The notes: generated from the sequence alone by a model not told the origin. A stretch of DNA of 7,001 nt from Acetobacteraceae bacterium (GCA_003133265.1 PKWQ01000109.1:1-7001); one strand, 5' to 3'; counted from the stretch's first letter, positions 1-6,136 are shown. Program-made: numbers and translations.

Positions 1-184
1 ACTCCCGATCCAGCAGTGGGACATGCCTGAGCACCCATCGATTGAGCGTGGAGTGGTCAACCTCCACGCCGCGCTCTTGCATCATTTCCTCGAGTTGACG
101 GTAGCTGATCGGATAGGCCAGGTACCAGCGGATGCCCCACAGGATCACCGCCCGCTCAAAATGACTGCCTTTGAACTCGATCAT
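1..184 (-). CDS. IS6-family transposase, N-terminal 61 codons (partial)
   Basis: The minus strand from ATG at 184-182 translates as MIEFKGSHFERAVILWGIRW and onward through YPISYRQLEEMMQERGVEVD to LNRWVLRHVPLLDRE at the window edge. The opening segment and the helix-turn-helix at about residues 27-51 (SYRQLEEMM...STLNRWV) are hallmarks of IS6-family transposases, which are DDE enzymes that bind the terminal repeats and form cointegrates. Only about a quarter of the usual length of around 235 residues is present, and the catalytic D, D, E residues lie beyond the left edge. An ATG 12 codons upstream is out of frame, which supports 184 as the start. The Shine-Dalgarno sequence is weak (GGCGGGA about 7 nt before the start). 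Confidence 0.88.
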   Translation of the reverse strand, partial: MIEFKGSHFERAVILWGIRWYLAYPISYRQLEEMMQERGVEVDHSTLNRWVLRHVPLLDRE

Positions 185-214
185 CGTGCTGTCCCGCCGG
201 AACCGTTGTCGCCA

Positions 215-243
215 ATCATACGCCAGCCCGGTGCCGCACAAAA
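215..243 (-). promoter_or_regulatory. Candidate promoter for the IS6 transposase
   Basis: On the minus strand a good -10 hexamer, TATGAT, occupies 220-215. It lies 17 bp downstream of a weak -35-like TTTTGT at 243-238, which overlaps the terminal repeat. This is 31 bp upstream of the transposase start, the expected place for an IS6-family transposase promoter. The call rests on hexamer similarity alone, and the -35 box is poor. Confidence 0.35.
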
Positions 244-258
244 ACTTGCGACAGAACC
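238..258 (-). repeat. Terminal inverted repeat of the IS6-family element
   Basis: Read inward on the minus strand, the sequence is GGTTCTGTCGCAAGTTTTTG. The first 14-15 positions match the IS6-family end consensus with one or two differences. The partner repeat is outside the window. Read outward, the same segment contains TTGCGA (246-251), which corresponds to the TTGCAA hexamer known to act as an outward -35 box in IS26 and IS257. Confidence 0.8.
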
Positions 259-296
259 TCCAAAAGTGAGAACATTCAGGGCGTGCGTTCAGTCTC

Positions 297-314
297 GGTT
301 GACTCAAATCAACC
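297..314. repeat. Short inverted repeat, possible operator
   Basis: GGTTGA (297-302) and TCAACC (309-314) form a perfect 6-bp inverted repeat around a 6-bp AT-rich centre, CTCAAA. It sits about 355 bp before the ATPase start and 39 bp outside the IS6 end. TTGACT (299-304) within it resembles a -35 box, but no good -10 follows at the right distance. It does not look like the long CueR-type copper operator. A regulator site is possible, but a chance repeat of this size is not excluded. Confidence 0.25.
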
Positions 315-369
315 AATATTAGTCAGCGCCGGGGTATTCTTGTCTCGCGACACCATCAGGAAAGCAAAA

Positions 370-606
370 ATGACCAGCAAGATCGGGTCATCCACACGTC
401 GCGCGTCGATGCCGGTCCGCCGCCGTGGTCAGATTGCCGCCGATAAGGCGGCGTCCGTAGTCGCCGCGACGCCGAAGGCTCCGCCGCCGGCGACGGTCAA
501 TCGTGCGATGCGGGAGAAAAAACCAGCGTGCGACCGCCGTGGCGAGGGCTGGCGCCACGGTGACCATGACCCGAAAGGCGAACGCCCCTGGGTCCTGTCG
601 CCATGA
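370..606 (+). CDS. Possible small basic protein, unknown function
   Basis: A 78-residue frame starts at ATG 370 behind a good Shine-Dalgarno sequence (AGGAAAG at 358-364, 5 nt spacing). The same frame is open upstream to 283, but the later ATG is preferred because of that site. The product is rich in Arg, Ala and Pro (for example RRASMPVRRRGQIAADKAAS near the start), is strongly basic, and has no signal peptide, membrane segment or recognised domain. Third-position GC is high but less extreme than in the ATPase. Its stop (604-606) overlaps the ATG of a 17-codon ORF. The good ribosome binding site is the main support; the composition could equally be a GC-rich chance frame. Confidence 0.3.
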   Translation: MTSKIGSSTRRASMPVRRRGQIAADKAASVVAATPKAPPPATVNRAMREKKPACDRRGEGWRHGDHDPKGERPWVLSP

Positions 607-656
607 GCGAGGGCCGATCCAACAGTCGACGGTCGCAACCAATCCGGCAGATGTAG
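603..656 (+). CDS. Possible 17-codon leader ORF before the ATPase
   Basis: ATG at 603-605 overlaps the stop of the preceding frame as ATGA. It encodes MSEGRSNSRRSQPIRQM and stops at TAG 654-656, leaving 12 nt before the ATPase ATG. The stop abuts the ATPase ribosome binding site, a layout that would allow coupled translation or a leader-peptide effect. There is no recognisable Shine-Dalgarno sequence of its own and the peptide matches nothing I know, so this is weak. Confidence 0.15.
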   Translation: MSEGRSNSRRSQPIRQM

Positions 657-663
657 GAACAGG
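655..663 (+). promoter_or_regulatory. Ribosome binding site of the ATPase
   Basis: AGGAACAGG lies 5-13 nt before the ATG at 669 and gives a usable Shine-Dalgarno match (AGGA). Residues immediately after this ATG (LEIGDLFSILGARGIEKQL) already belong to the HMA-like fold, so this start captures the full domain and no upstream start is needed. Confidence 0.6.
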
Positions 664-668
664 CATCC

Positions 669-3116
669 ATGAGGACCAGCACGCTCGAAATCGGCGACCT
701 GTTCTCGATCCTCGGTGCCCGCGGGATCGAAAAGCAACTGCAGCGTATCAACGGTGTGGGGCGGGCATCAGTCAATCCGGTCTCCGGCGCGACGACTGTT
801 GAGTATGATTCCAGCAATACCAGCCTCTCCGCGATACAGGCGGCGATAAAGGAGTGTGGCTTTCACTGCGCGGGCGAAGCCCTGCCCAGGCATGTCTGCC
901 GAGACCCCGTCACCCCGGGCAAACGTGCTCAGGGGGACGCGGGCAGCCAGACCGGCACGACGCGGGCTGAAGTGCCCAAGGCCCCCGCGGTAGGGTCGCC
1001 AGCCGACAAGGAATCAGCCGGACCGAAGGCCGGCCACGAGGCCCATGGCAACGAAAAACACGACGCCATGGCGCACGAAATGGGTCACGGCGCCGGCATG
1101 GACATGCAGGCCATGGTGCGCGACATGCGTAACCGCTTCTGGATCGCGCTCGCGTTCAGCCTGCCGATCTTCGGTTTTTCGCCGATGGGCATGGACTTCA
1201 TGAAAATCCCTCCGCCGTTCGGCTTGCGGCTGGATCTTGTCCTGTTCGTTTTCGCCAGCGCCGCCATCCTCTGGCCGGTCTGGCCATTCATCGTCGCCGC
1301 CTACCGGGCGCTTCGCAATGGTGTCGCCAACATGGCGGTGCTCGTCGTCCTCAGCGTCGGCACGGGATATCTGTTCAGTGTCGGCTCTACCTTCTTCTTT
1401 GGCGGCCAGCAGTTTTACGAGGCGTCAGCGATCCTGCTGGTCTTCATCCTGCTCGGGCACTGGCTCGAAATGCGCGCGCGAGCCGGTGCATCCGAGGCCA
1501 TCCGCGCCCTCATGGATCTGGCCCCGCCCATGGCGACCGTGCTGCGCGACGACAAGGAAATCGAGGTGCCGACGGCGGAGGTCGCTTCCGGCGATACCGT
1601 CGTGATCAGGCCCGGAAACAAAATTCCGGTCGACGGAACGGTGCTGGAAGGAGCGTCGCAGGTCGACGAATCAATGCTCACAGGCGAGTCCATGCCGGTA
1701 GCAAAAGCGGTTGGTGACGCGGTGATCGGCGCGACCATCAACAAGAGCGGCACGTTCCGTTATAAAGCGACCAAGGTCGGGTCGGACACGGCTCTCGCCC
1801 AGATCGTCAAGTTGGTCCAGGAAGCACAGAACTCCAAGGCCCCCGCGCAACTTCTCGCGGATCGAGCGTCGCAATGGCTGGTCCTGGCCGCGGTCGCGGT
1901 TGGCGTACTCACTTTCGTCGTCTGGTTCTTTTGGATCGGCCAGCCCTTGCTGTTCGCGCTCAGCCTGACTATCACCGTTTTCGTCATCGCCTGCCCCGAC
2001 GCGCTTGGCCTCGCGACGCCGATGGCGATCATGGTCGGAACCGGACTCGGCGCCATGAACGGGATCCTGTTCAAGAACGCGTCGGCACTGGAGGACGCGA
2101 CCAAACTGAATGTCGTCATCTTTGACAAAACCGGCACGCTGACGATGGGCCACCCCGAGGTGGTGGACCTGGTAACGGCCGTCGGTGCCACGGAGGACCA
2201 ACTACTGTCCACCGCCGCCGCCGTGGAAGCGGGATCGGATCATCCCCTGGCGCAGGCCATTCTGCGTCGCGCCGCCAAAGTGAGCGCGCCCAAGGCGACC
2301 GGTTTCGAGAACCTCGAAGGCAAGGGTGCGCGAGCGAACGTAGACGGGAAGACGGTGCTCCTTGGCAACAAGCTTTTGATGACCGAAAGCACGATCAATC
2401 TCGGTGAGCTCACCGGAAAATCGGAAGAATTGCAGGGCGCCGGACGCACGGTCGTTCACCTCGCGGTGGACGGCAAGCTGATAGGTTTGATCGCCATCGC
2501 CGATGCGGTGAGGCCGACGGCGGTGGAGGCGGTCAAGGCGTTGCGCACGAGGGGCGTCGAGGTTGCGATGCTGACCGGGGACAATCAGGGCACCGCTGAG
2601 CGGATCGCGAGAAGTCTCGGGATCGACAAAGTGTTCGCCAACGTGCTGCCCGGCGACAAAGCGAGCAAGGTCAAGGAACTGCAGGCCCAGGGCAAGAAAG
2701 TCGGCATGGTCGGCGATGGCGTGAACGACGCGCCCGCCCTGACCCAGGCCGATGTCGGTTTCGCGATCGGCGCCGGAACGGATGTGGCGATGGAGAGCGC
2801 CGACATCGTGCTGATGAAAAGCGATCCTTTCGATGTGGTCGGCGCCATTGAACTGTCCCATGCCACGCTCAGGAAAATGCATCAGAATCTCTGGTGGGCT
2901 GTCGGCTACAATGTCATCGCGTTCCCGCTGGCCGCCGGGGTCCTGTATCCATTCCTGCTCGGACCGAGCATCGCAGCGCTGGCCATGTCCGGCAGTTCGG
3001 CACTTGTCGCGATCAATGCGCTGATGCTGAAGCGGACCAAATTGATCGGCATCGGTCGTCAGCGCCCGGCCGCTTCATCTCCTGTCACCGCTGCTCCTGA
3101 ATTGGCGACGGAATGA
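669..3116 (+). CDS. Heavy-metal (probably copper) translocating P1B-type ATPase with CPD motif
   Basis: This 815-residue inner-membrane pump uses ATP to export a heavy-metal ion, probably copper. Residues 1-68 form an HMA-like fold in which CxxC is replaced by S13-I-L-G16. It is followed by C63, C67 and C77, then a His/Met-rich linker (about 121-153). Membrane segments lie at about 157-172, 187-211, 219-243, 250-268, 402-423, 425-448, 740-760 and 762-787. The actuator motif is TGES (338-341). The transmembrane metal motif is CPD (442-444) in ACPDALGLATP. The phosphorylation site is DKTGT (D486). The nucleotide-domain HP is H525-P526. TGD (636-638) and GDGVNDAP (682-689) complete the P domain. 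The last two helices carry YN (747-748) and MSGSS (773-777), consistent with copper pumps, though CPD differs from the usual CPC or CPH. Length and motifs indicate an intact gene. The ATG at 669 has AGGAACAGG just upstream. The 3' end overlaps an antisense transposase remnant by 32 bp. Confidence 0.95.
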   Translation: MRTSTLEIGDLFSILGARGIEKQLQRINGVGRASVNPVSGATTVEYDSSNTSLSAIQAAIKECGFHCAGEALPRHVCRDPVTPGKRAQGDAGSQTGTTRAEVPKAPAVGSPADKESAGPKAGHEAHGNEKHDAMAHEMGHGAGMDMQAMVRDMRNRFWIALAFSLPIFGFSPMGMDFMKIPPPFGLRLDLVLFVFASAAILWPVWPFIVAAYRALRNGVANMAVLVVLSVGTGYLFSVGSTFFFGGQQFYEASAILLVFILLGHWLEMRARAGASEAIRALMDLAPPMATVLRDDKEIEVPTAEVASGDTVVIRPGNKIPVDGTVLEGASQVDESMLTGESMPVAKAVGDAVIGATINKSGTFRYKATKVGSDTALAQIVKLVQEAQNSKAPAQLLADRASQWLVLAAVAVGVLTFVVWFFWIGQPLLFALSLTITVFVIACPDALGLATPMAIMVGTGLGAMNGILFKNASALEDATKLNVVIFDKTGTLTMGHPEVVDLVTAVGATEDQLLSTAAAVEAGSDHPLAQAILRRAAKVSAPKATGFENLEGKGARANVDGKTVLLGNKLLMTESTINLGELTGKSEELQGAGRTVVHLAVDGKLIGLIAIADAVRPTAVEAVKALRTRGVEVAMLTGDNQGTAERIARSLGIDKVFANVLPGDKASKVKELQAQGKKVGMVGDGVNDAPALTQADVGFAIGAGTDVAMESADIVLMKSDPFDVVGAIELSHATLRKMHQNLWWAVGYNVIAFPLAAGVLYPFLLGPSIAALAMSGSSALVAINALMLKRTKLIGIGRQRPAASSPVTAAPELATE

Positions 3117-3720
3117 ACCCAGAACCGAGTGTCCCGTTGTAGACCGCGCAGCGAACCTGGAGCAGGAGATCGGGACCTCGCCGGGACCATCGCATCTGTC
3201 GCGACTTGTTCATTCGCCTATTGACCAAGAGGTTTGCCGTACCTTCGGTGACCGAGGTTCCGACACGCAAGCCGGCACGGTACCGCTCGGCGTAATTGAC
3301 CAGCCAGGCGCTTTGACCACTGAGATAGCTATCGACCTCATGCAACGCGTGCCACAGCTTGCGCGACGGCACGCCTTTCGTGCGATGGCCGTGCTCACCC
3401 TTGAAGACATGCATGACCTTACGGATCCGGTCGATGCTGCGCTGGGCGTTCTTCGCATTGCCGTTCCAAATCCGCCAGCGCAGACGCTCGACTTCCGCGA
3501 CGATGACGGCCTTCGCCTGCACCCGGTCGGGTTGGTCGGTCGACAATCCGCTGGCGGCTTGCGTCGCGTACTGCAGCCGCATGGCGATGTGGAACCAATC
3601 AAGGATCAGTGGCTTCGTGATCCCGGCATTGGCCAGGATCGACCGCAGACCGGGACAACCGTCGGTGAATGCGGTTACCGCGGTGTCGTCGGCTTGGCCG
3701 ACGATGCGAAGGTTTCGGCG
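3085..3720 (-). pseudogene. ISKra4-family transposase, C-terminal piece (split by IS66)
   Basis: This is codons 244-454 of the reconstructed transposase, beginning RRNLRIVGQADDTAV directly after the IS66 target site. It carries the second catalytic Asp in AFTDGCPGLRS (D263), then ILDWFHIAMRLQ and WRIWNGNAKNAQ, the catalytic Glu in SVTEGTANLLVNRRM (E402), and the conserved tail MRWSRRGPDLLLQVR and YNGTLGSGF. The final residues IPSPIQEQR are encoded antisense to the ATPase C-terminus and do not look like native transposase sequence, so the true C-terminus is probably lost. The frame stays open into IS66 as far as ATG 3816, so a separate fragment with about 32 foreign N-terminal residues could in principle be made. 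It lacks the DNA-binding half and the first Asp. Confidence 0.88.
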
Positions 3721-3728
3721 GATCAACG
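3721..3728. repeat. 8-bp target-site duplication of IS66, left copy
   Basis: GATCAACG directly abuts the left IS66 end (GTAAGCG at 3729) and is identical to the copy at 6222-6229. An 8-bp duplication is the IS66-family norm. In ISKra4 reading direction the sequence is CGTTGATC, encoding the Leu-Ile at codons 242-243. Confidence 0.95.
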
Positions 3729-3752
3729 GTAAGCGATGCTCCGTGGCCGTCG
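3729..3752 (+). repeat. IS66 left terminal inverted repeat (tnpC side)
   Basis: The sequence begins GTAAGCGATGCTCCGTGGCC. It matches the inverted copy at 6198-6221 at 21 of 24 positions, with differences at positions 8, 16 and 21. The GTAAGCG start is typical of IS66-family ends. Confidence 0.93.
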
Positions 3753-3769
3753 GTTTTCCTGATTGACGG

Positions 3770-5347
3770 CTACCGTGCTTCTGGTTCGGCGGAGTGCCAC
3801 GGCATGAGTTCGTCAATTCTGGCCTGTGGCCAGCCGTTGACGAGGCGTGTGAGCAGGTTGGTGAGGTATCTCAGTGGCTCGACGCGATTGAGCTTGCAGG
3901 TCTCGATCAGTGAGGCGATGGCGGCCCAATTCTCGCCCCCGTCATCGCTGCCGCAAAACAGGGCATTTTTGCGCGACAGGGCGATCGGCCGCATCGTGCG
4001 CTCCACCGTGTTGCTGTCGATCTCGATGTGGCCGTCGTCCACGAACAACTCGAGGCCGTGCCAATGGTTCAGCGCGTAGCGGATCGCCTCCGCGGTCGGA
4101 CCTCGGGCTGACAGTTTGGCAATCTGCACCTCGAACCAGGTGTGCAGGTCGCTAATCAGAGGCCGGCTTTGGATTTGCCGCTCGCTGAGCCTGTGTTCGG
4201 CGGTCGTGCCGCGAATCTCGGCCTCGATCCGATACAGGGCGGCAATGCGCGCCAACGCTTCGCTGGCGATCGGCGCAGTACCGGCTTTGGCCAGATCGTA
4301 GAATCCGCGGCGCACATGGCTCCAGCAGAATGCGAGCGCACGCGGGGCTCCGCCAGGATCGGCCAAAGCCTTGTAGGCTTGATATCCATCGCACTGCAGA
4401 ATGCCGCGATAGCCCCCGAGCAGCGCCTTGGCATACTTGTGTCCACGTCCCGGTGCGTAGCTGTAGACCACCGCCGGCGGCGCGGTCCCGCCCCAGGGCC
4501 GGTCATCGCGCGCAATCGCCCAGAAATATCCCTGCTTGGTGCGCCCGCGCCCAGGGTCGAGCACCGGCACCACCGTCTCGTCGGCGAACAATCGTGTCGA
4601 GGCCAACAACATCTCGCGCAGCCGCGCCACGACCGGGGCGATCTCGGCCGCCGCATAGCCGGTCCAGAACGCCAGCGTCGACCGATCCAGCGCCACGCCC
4701 TGGCGGGCCATGATCTGCGCCTGGCGATACAGCGGCAGATGGTCGGCGTAGCGGCTGACCAGCACATGGGCGACCAGCGCCTCGGTGGGAATTCCGCCTT
4801 CGATCAGCCGTGCCGGTGCGGGCAGTTGCACCACCGTGCCGGCACAGGCCCGGCAGGCGAACTTTGGCCGCCGCGTCACGATCACCCGGAACTGGGCCGG
4901 GATCACATCGAGCCGCTCGGAGCTGTCCTCGCCGATCACCGTCATCGCCGCCCGGCAGCACGGGCAGGCGGTGTCCTCCGGCGCCAGCGTCACCTCGATG
5001 CGTGGCAGATGCGCCGGCAGCGCGCCACGGTTCGCCCGGCGCTTCGCCACGCGCTCACACTTCAGATCGCCATTGCGGTGCTCCGCCTCGGCCTGGTCGC
5101 GGGCGATGGCCTGCTCGACCGCCTCCAGGCCCAGCTGCAGTTGTTCCTCCGGCAGACGCTCGGACCGGGCGCCGAACCGCAGGCGCTTGAGCTGCAGCAG
5201 CAAATGCCGAAGCCGGTCGTTCTGCGTCGCCAGCTCATCGCGTTCGGCCGCCAGGCTGTCACGCTCCGCCCAGCTCGCCAGCAGCAGCGTCCGCAGCGCA
5301 TCGGTATCGGCGGGCAGGCTCGGCAATGGTGTGGACGGGGCTGGCAT
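3770..5347 (-). CDS. tnpC: IS66-family transposase TnpC (DDE enzyme)
   Basis: This 525-residue protein is the catalytic transposase of IS66. Using ATG 5347 (MPAPSTPLPSLPADTDALRT), it has a Leu/Glu/Arg-rich coiled-coil stretch at about 15-55, then the RFGARSERL motif near 57-65. A zinc-binding region has CPCC at 128-131 and CRAC at 165-168. The IS66 core carries D256 in LFADETVVPVLD, D320 in LQCDGYQAYK and E449 in DSNTVERTMRPIALSRKN, with CGSDDGGENWA just after it. The frame is open 26 codons further upstream to 5425, but that part overlaps tnpB and does not look like TnpC, so the later ATG, 13 nt after the tnpB stop, is preferred. No clear ribosome binding site is seen, so translation probably relies on coupling to tnpB. 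The gene looks intact. Confidence 0.95.
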   Translation of the reverse strand: MPAPSTPLPSLPADTDALRTLLLASWAERDSLAAERDELATQNDRLRHLLLQLKRLRFGARSERLPEEQLQLGLEAVEQAIARDQAEAEHRNGDLKCERVAKRRANRGALPAHLPRIEVTLAPEDTACPCCRAAMTVIGEDSSERLDVIPAQFRVIVTRRPKFACRACAGTVVQLPAPARLIEGGIPTEALVAHVLVSRYADHLPLYRQAQIMARQGVALDRSTLAFWTGYAAAEIAPVVARLREMLLASTRLFADETVVPVLDPGRGRTKQGYFWAIARDDRPWGGTAPPAVVYSYAPGRGHKYAKALLGGYRGILQCDGYQAYKALADPGGAPRALAFCWSHVRRGFYDLAKAGTAPIASEALARIAALYRIEAEIRGTTAEHRLSERQIQSRPLISDLHTWFEVQIAKLSARGPTAEAIRYALNHWHGLELFVDDGHIEIDSNTVERTMRPIALSRKNALFCGSDDGGENWAAIASLIETCKLNRVEPLRYLTNLLTRLVNGWPQARIDELMPWHSAEPEAR

Positions 5348-5360
5348 CACGCAAAAGAGT

Positions 5361-5717
5361 CTAGGCAGCAACAGAAGGTTTGGGAATCCCCCTGACCGTC
5401 TGAACACGCGTCCAATCGAGCCCATCGAACAGGGCGGCGCACTCCACCGGCGGCAGTGTCATTGCTCCGTCCATGATCGGCGGCCAGCGGAATCCGCCTT
5501 GCTGCAATTGCTTCCAGATCAGCACGAGCCCGCTGCCATCCCAGACCAGGATCTTCACCCGATCGCCGCTCTTGGACCGGAACACGATCACTGTGCCCGA
5601 AAATGGATCCGCATCGAGTGCCTCGGACGCCAGGGCAGCCAGGCCGTGGGCCCCTTTGCGGAAATCCACCGGACGTGCGGCCACCAGCACCCGCGCACCG
5701 GCGGGGATGGTGATCAT
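5361..5717 (-). CDS. tnpB: IS66 accessory protein TnpB (Orf2)
   Basis: This 118-residue protein is required for efficient IS66 transposition; its biochemical role is not well defined. It shows the family signature throughout: PVDFRKGAHGLAALA (16-30), DPFSGTVIVFRSKSGDRVK (37-55), LVWDGSGLVLIWKQLQQG (57-74) and FRWPP (76-80). Its ATG (5717-5715) overlaps the tnpA stop as ATGA, which points to translational coupling, and its TAG (5363-5361) is 13 nt before the tnpC start. Length is normal and no damage is seen. Confidence 0.95.
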   Translation of the reverse strand: MITIPAGARVLVAARPVDFRKGAHGLAALASEALDADPFSGTVIVFRSKSGDRVKILVWDGSGLVLIWKQLQQGGFRWPPIMDGAMTLPPVECAALFDGLDWTRVQTVRGIPKPSVAA

Positions 5718-6136
5718 GTTCGCACCGCCGACACCCGCACCGCCCGCAGCACTGCGGTCAGTTGGGCGCTGTCCGTGCCGGGCACGACACGCAGCACCGC
5801 GCCGGCCAACGTGATCTCGATGCAGGAGGGTGCGACCGGAGTTGCCGGCGCCAACGGGACCTCGGTGACGATCGGCACGAAGCGCGGCACGGCGGAAACC
5901 ATCCCGTCTGCCGCCGTGCCGGTCAGGTCACGACACGCCGCGCGTCGCCAGCCGAACACCTGCTGAGGGCAGAGCTGCCACCGTCGGGCGACCTCAGACA
6001 CGCGCGCACCCGGCGCCAGCGTCTCCTCAACAATCTGCTCCTTCTCCGCCGTCGACCAGCGCCGACGACGACCAGGTCCCGTCAGAACCTCAACACGCCG
6101 GAAGCCTGCCTTCGCGTCGTCATTAACGTCGTCCAT
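5714..6136 (-). CDS. tnpA: IS66 accessory protein TnpA (helix-turn-helix)
   Basis: This 140-residue protein is the first gene of the IS66 operon. A basic stretch GRRRRWSTAEK (22-32) leads into a helix-turn-helix of the type shared with IS3 OrfA proteins at about 29-66 (EQIVEETLAPGARVSEVARR then VFGWRR). A Pro/Val-rich linker and a C-terminal block near 105-135 (IEITLAGAVLRV...LTAVLRAVR) follow, as is usual in IS66 TnpA. ATG 6136 is the first available start inside the element. A purine-rich AGAGGG lies 15-20 nt upstream, further than ideal. The stop overlaps the tnpB start by ATGA. The gene is intact. Confidence 0.92.
   Translation of the reverse strand: MDDVNDDAKAGFRRVEVLTGPGRRRRWSTAEKEQIVEETLAPGARVSEVARRWQLCPQQVFGWRRAACRDLTGTAADGMVSAVPRFVPIVTEVPLAPATPVAPSCIEITLAGAVLRVVPGTDSAQLTAVLRAVRVSAVRT

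Larger units (their letters stand above)
1..258 (-). mobile_element. IS6-family insertion sequence, 5' end only (continues off the left edge)
   Basis: The reverse complement of 238-258 begins GGTTCTGTCGCAAG, very close to the GGTTCTGTTGCAAAG-type terminal inverted repeat of IS6-family elements such as IS257. The reading frame starting 75 bp inside that end encodes a typical IS6-family transposase N-terminus. The element therefore enters from the left and ends at 258. Its other end is outside the window, so completeness and the 8-bp target duplication cannot be judged; the candidate flanking octamer is TCCAAAAG at 259-266. IS6-family elements move by replicative cointegrate formation and often bracket resistance genes, which fits the metal ATPase next door. 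Confidence 0.85.
259..668. other. Spacer between the IS6 end and the metal ATPase
   Basis: This 410-bp stretch has no gene I recognise. It holds an inverted repeat at 297-314, one possible small ORF with a good ribosome binding site (370-606), and a 17-codon ORF (603-656) just before the ATPase. The minus strand shows short hydrophobic stretches in two different frames, broken by stops, for example DPILLVIFAFLMVS at about 386-345 and GAFAFRVMVTVAPALATAVA at about 588-526. These could be remains of a decayed membrane-protein gene, but high-GC shadow frames can give the same look. The ATPase promoter should lie here, but no convincing -35/-10 pair stands out. Confidence 0.5.

Noticed and set aside
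23..322. 99-codon open frame on the plus strand at the left edge
   Set aside because: It is antisense to the clear IS6 transposase start and runs across the IS end into the spacer, so it is not a natural gene.
1671..2201. 176-codon open frame on the minus strand within the ATPase
   Set aside because: It lies opposite the actuator and CPD regions of the ATPase and has no recognisable protein features.
2202..2882. 226-codon open frame on the minus strand within the ATPase
   Set aside because: It is antisense to the conserved P domain of the ATPase. Its His/Arg-rich sequence reflects the codon pattern of the real gene.
3313..3766. Plus-strand open frames opposite the ISKra4 C-terminal piece
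   Set aside because: The minus strand encodes the recognised transposase motifs with D263 and E402; these frames are shadows.
3721..3816. A separate small transposase gene starting at 3816
   Set aside because: The first 32 codons are IS66 end sequence read by chance in the ISKra4 frame. The piece is the C-terminal half of a split gene.
4142..5395. Long 417-codon open frame on the plus strand, opposite tnpC
   Set aside because: It is fully antisense to an intact TnpC with all family motifs. Its Arg/Gln/His-rich composition is typical of a shadow frame in GC-rich DNA.
5348..5425. 26-codon N-terminal extension of tnpC
   Set aside because: It overlaps tnpB, does not resemble the TnpC N-terminus, and ATG 5347 lies in the usual place just after the tnpB stop.
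4785..5966. 393-codon open frame on the plus strand across tnpC, tnpB and tnpA
   Set aside because: It is antisense to three recognised IS66 genes, is Ser/Arg/Pro-rich and contains no domain.
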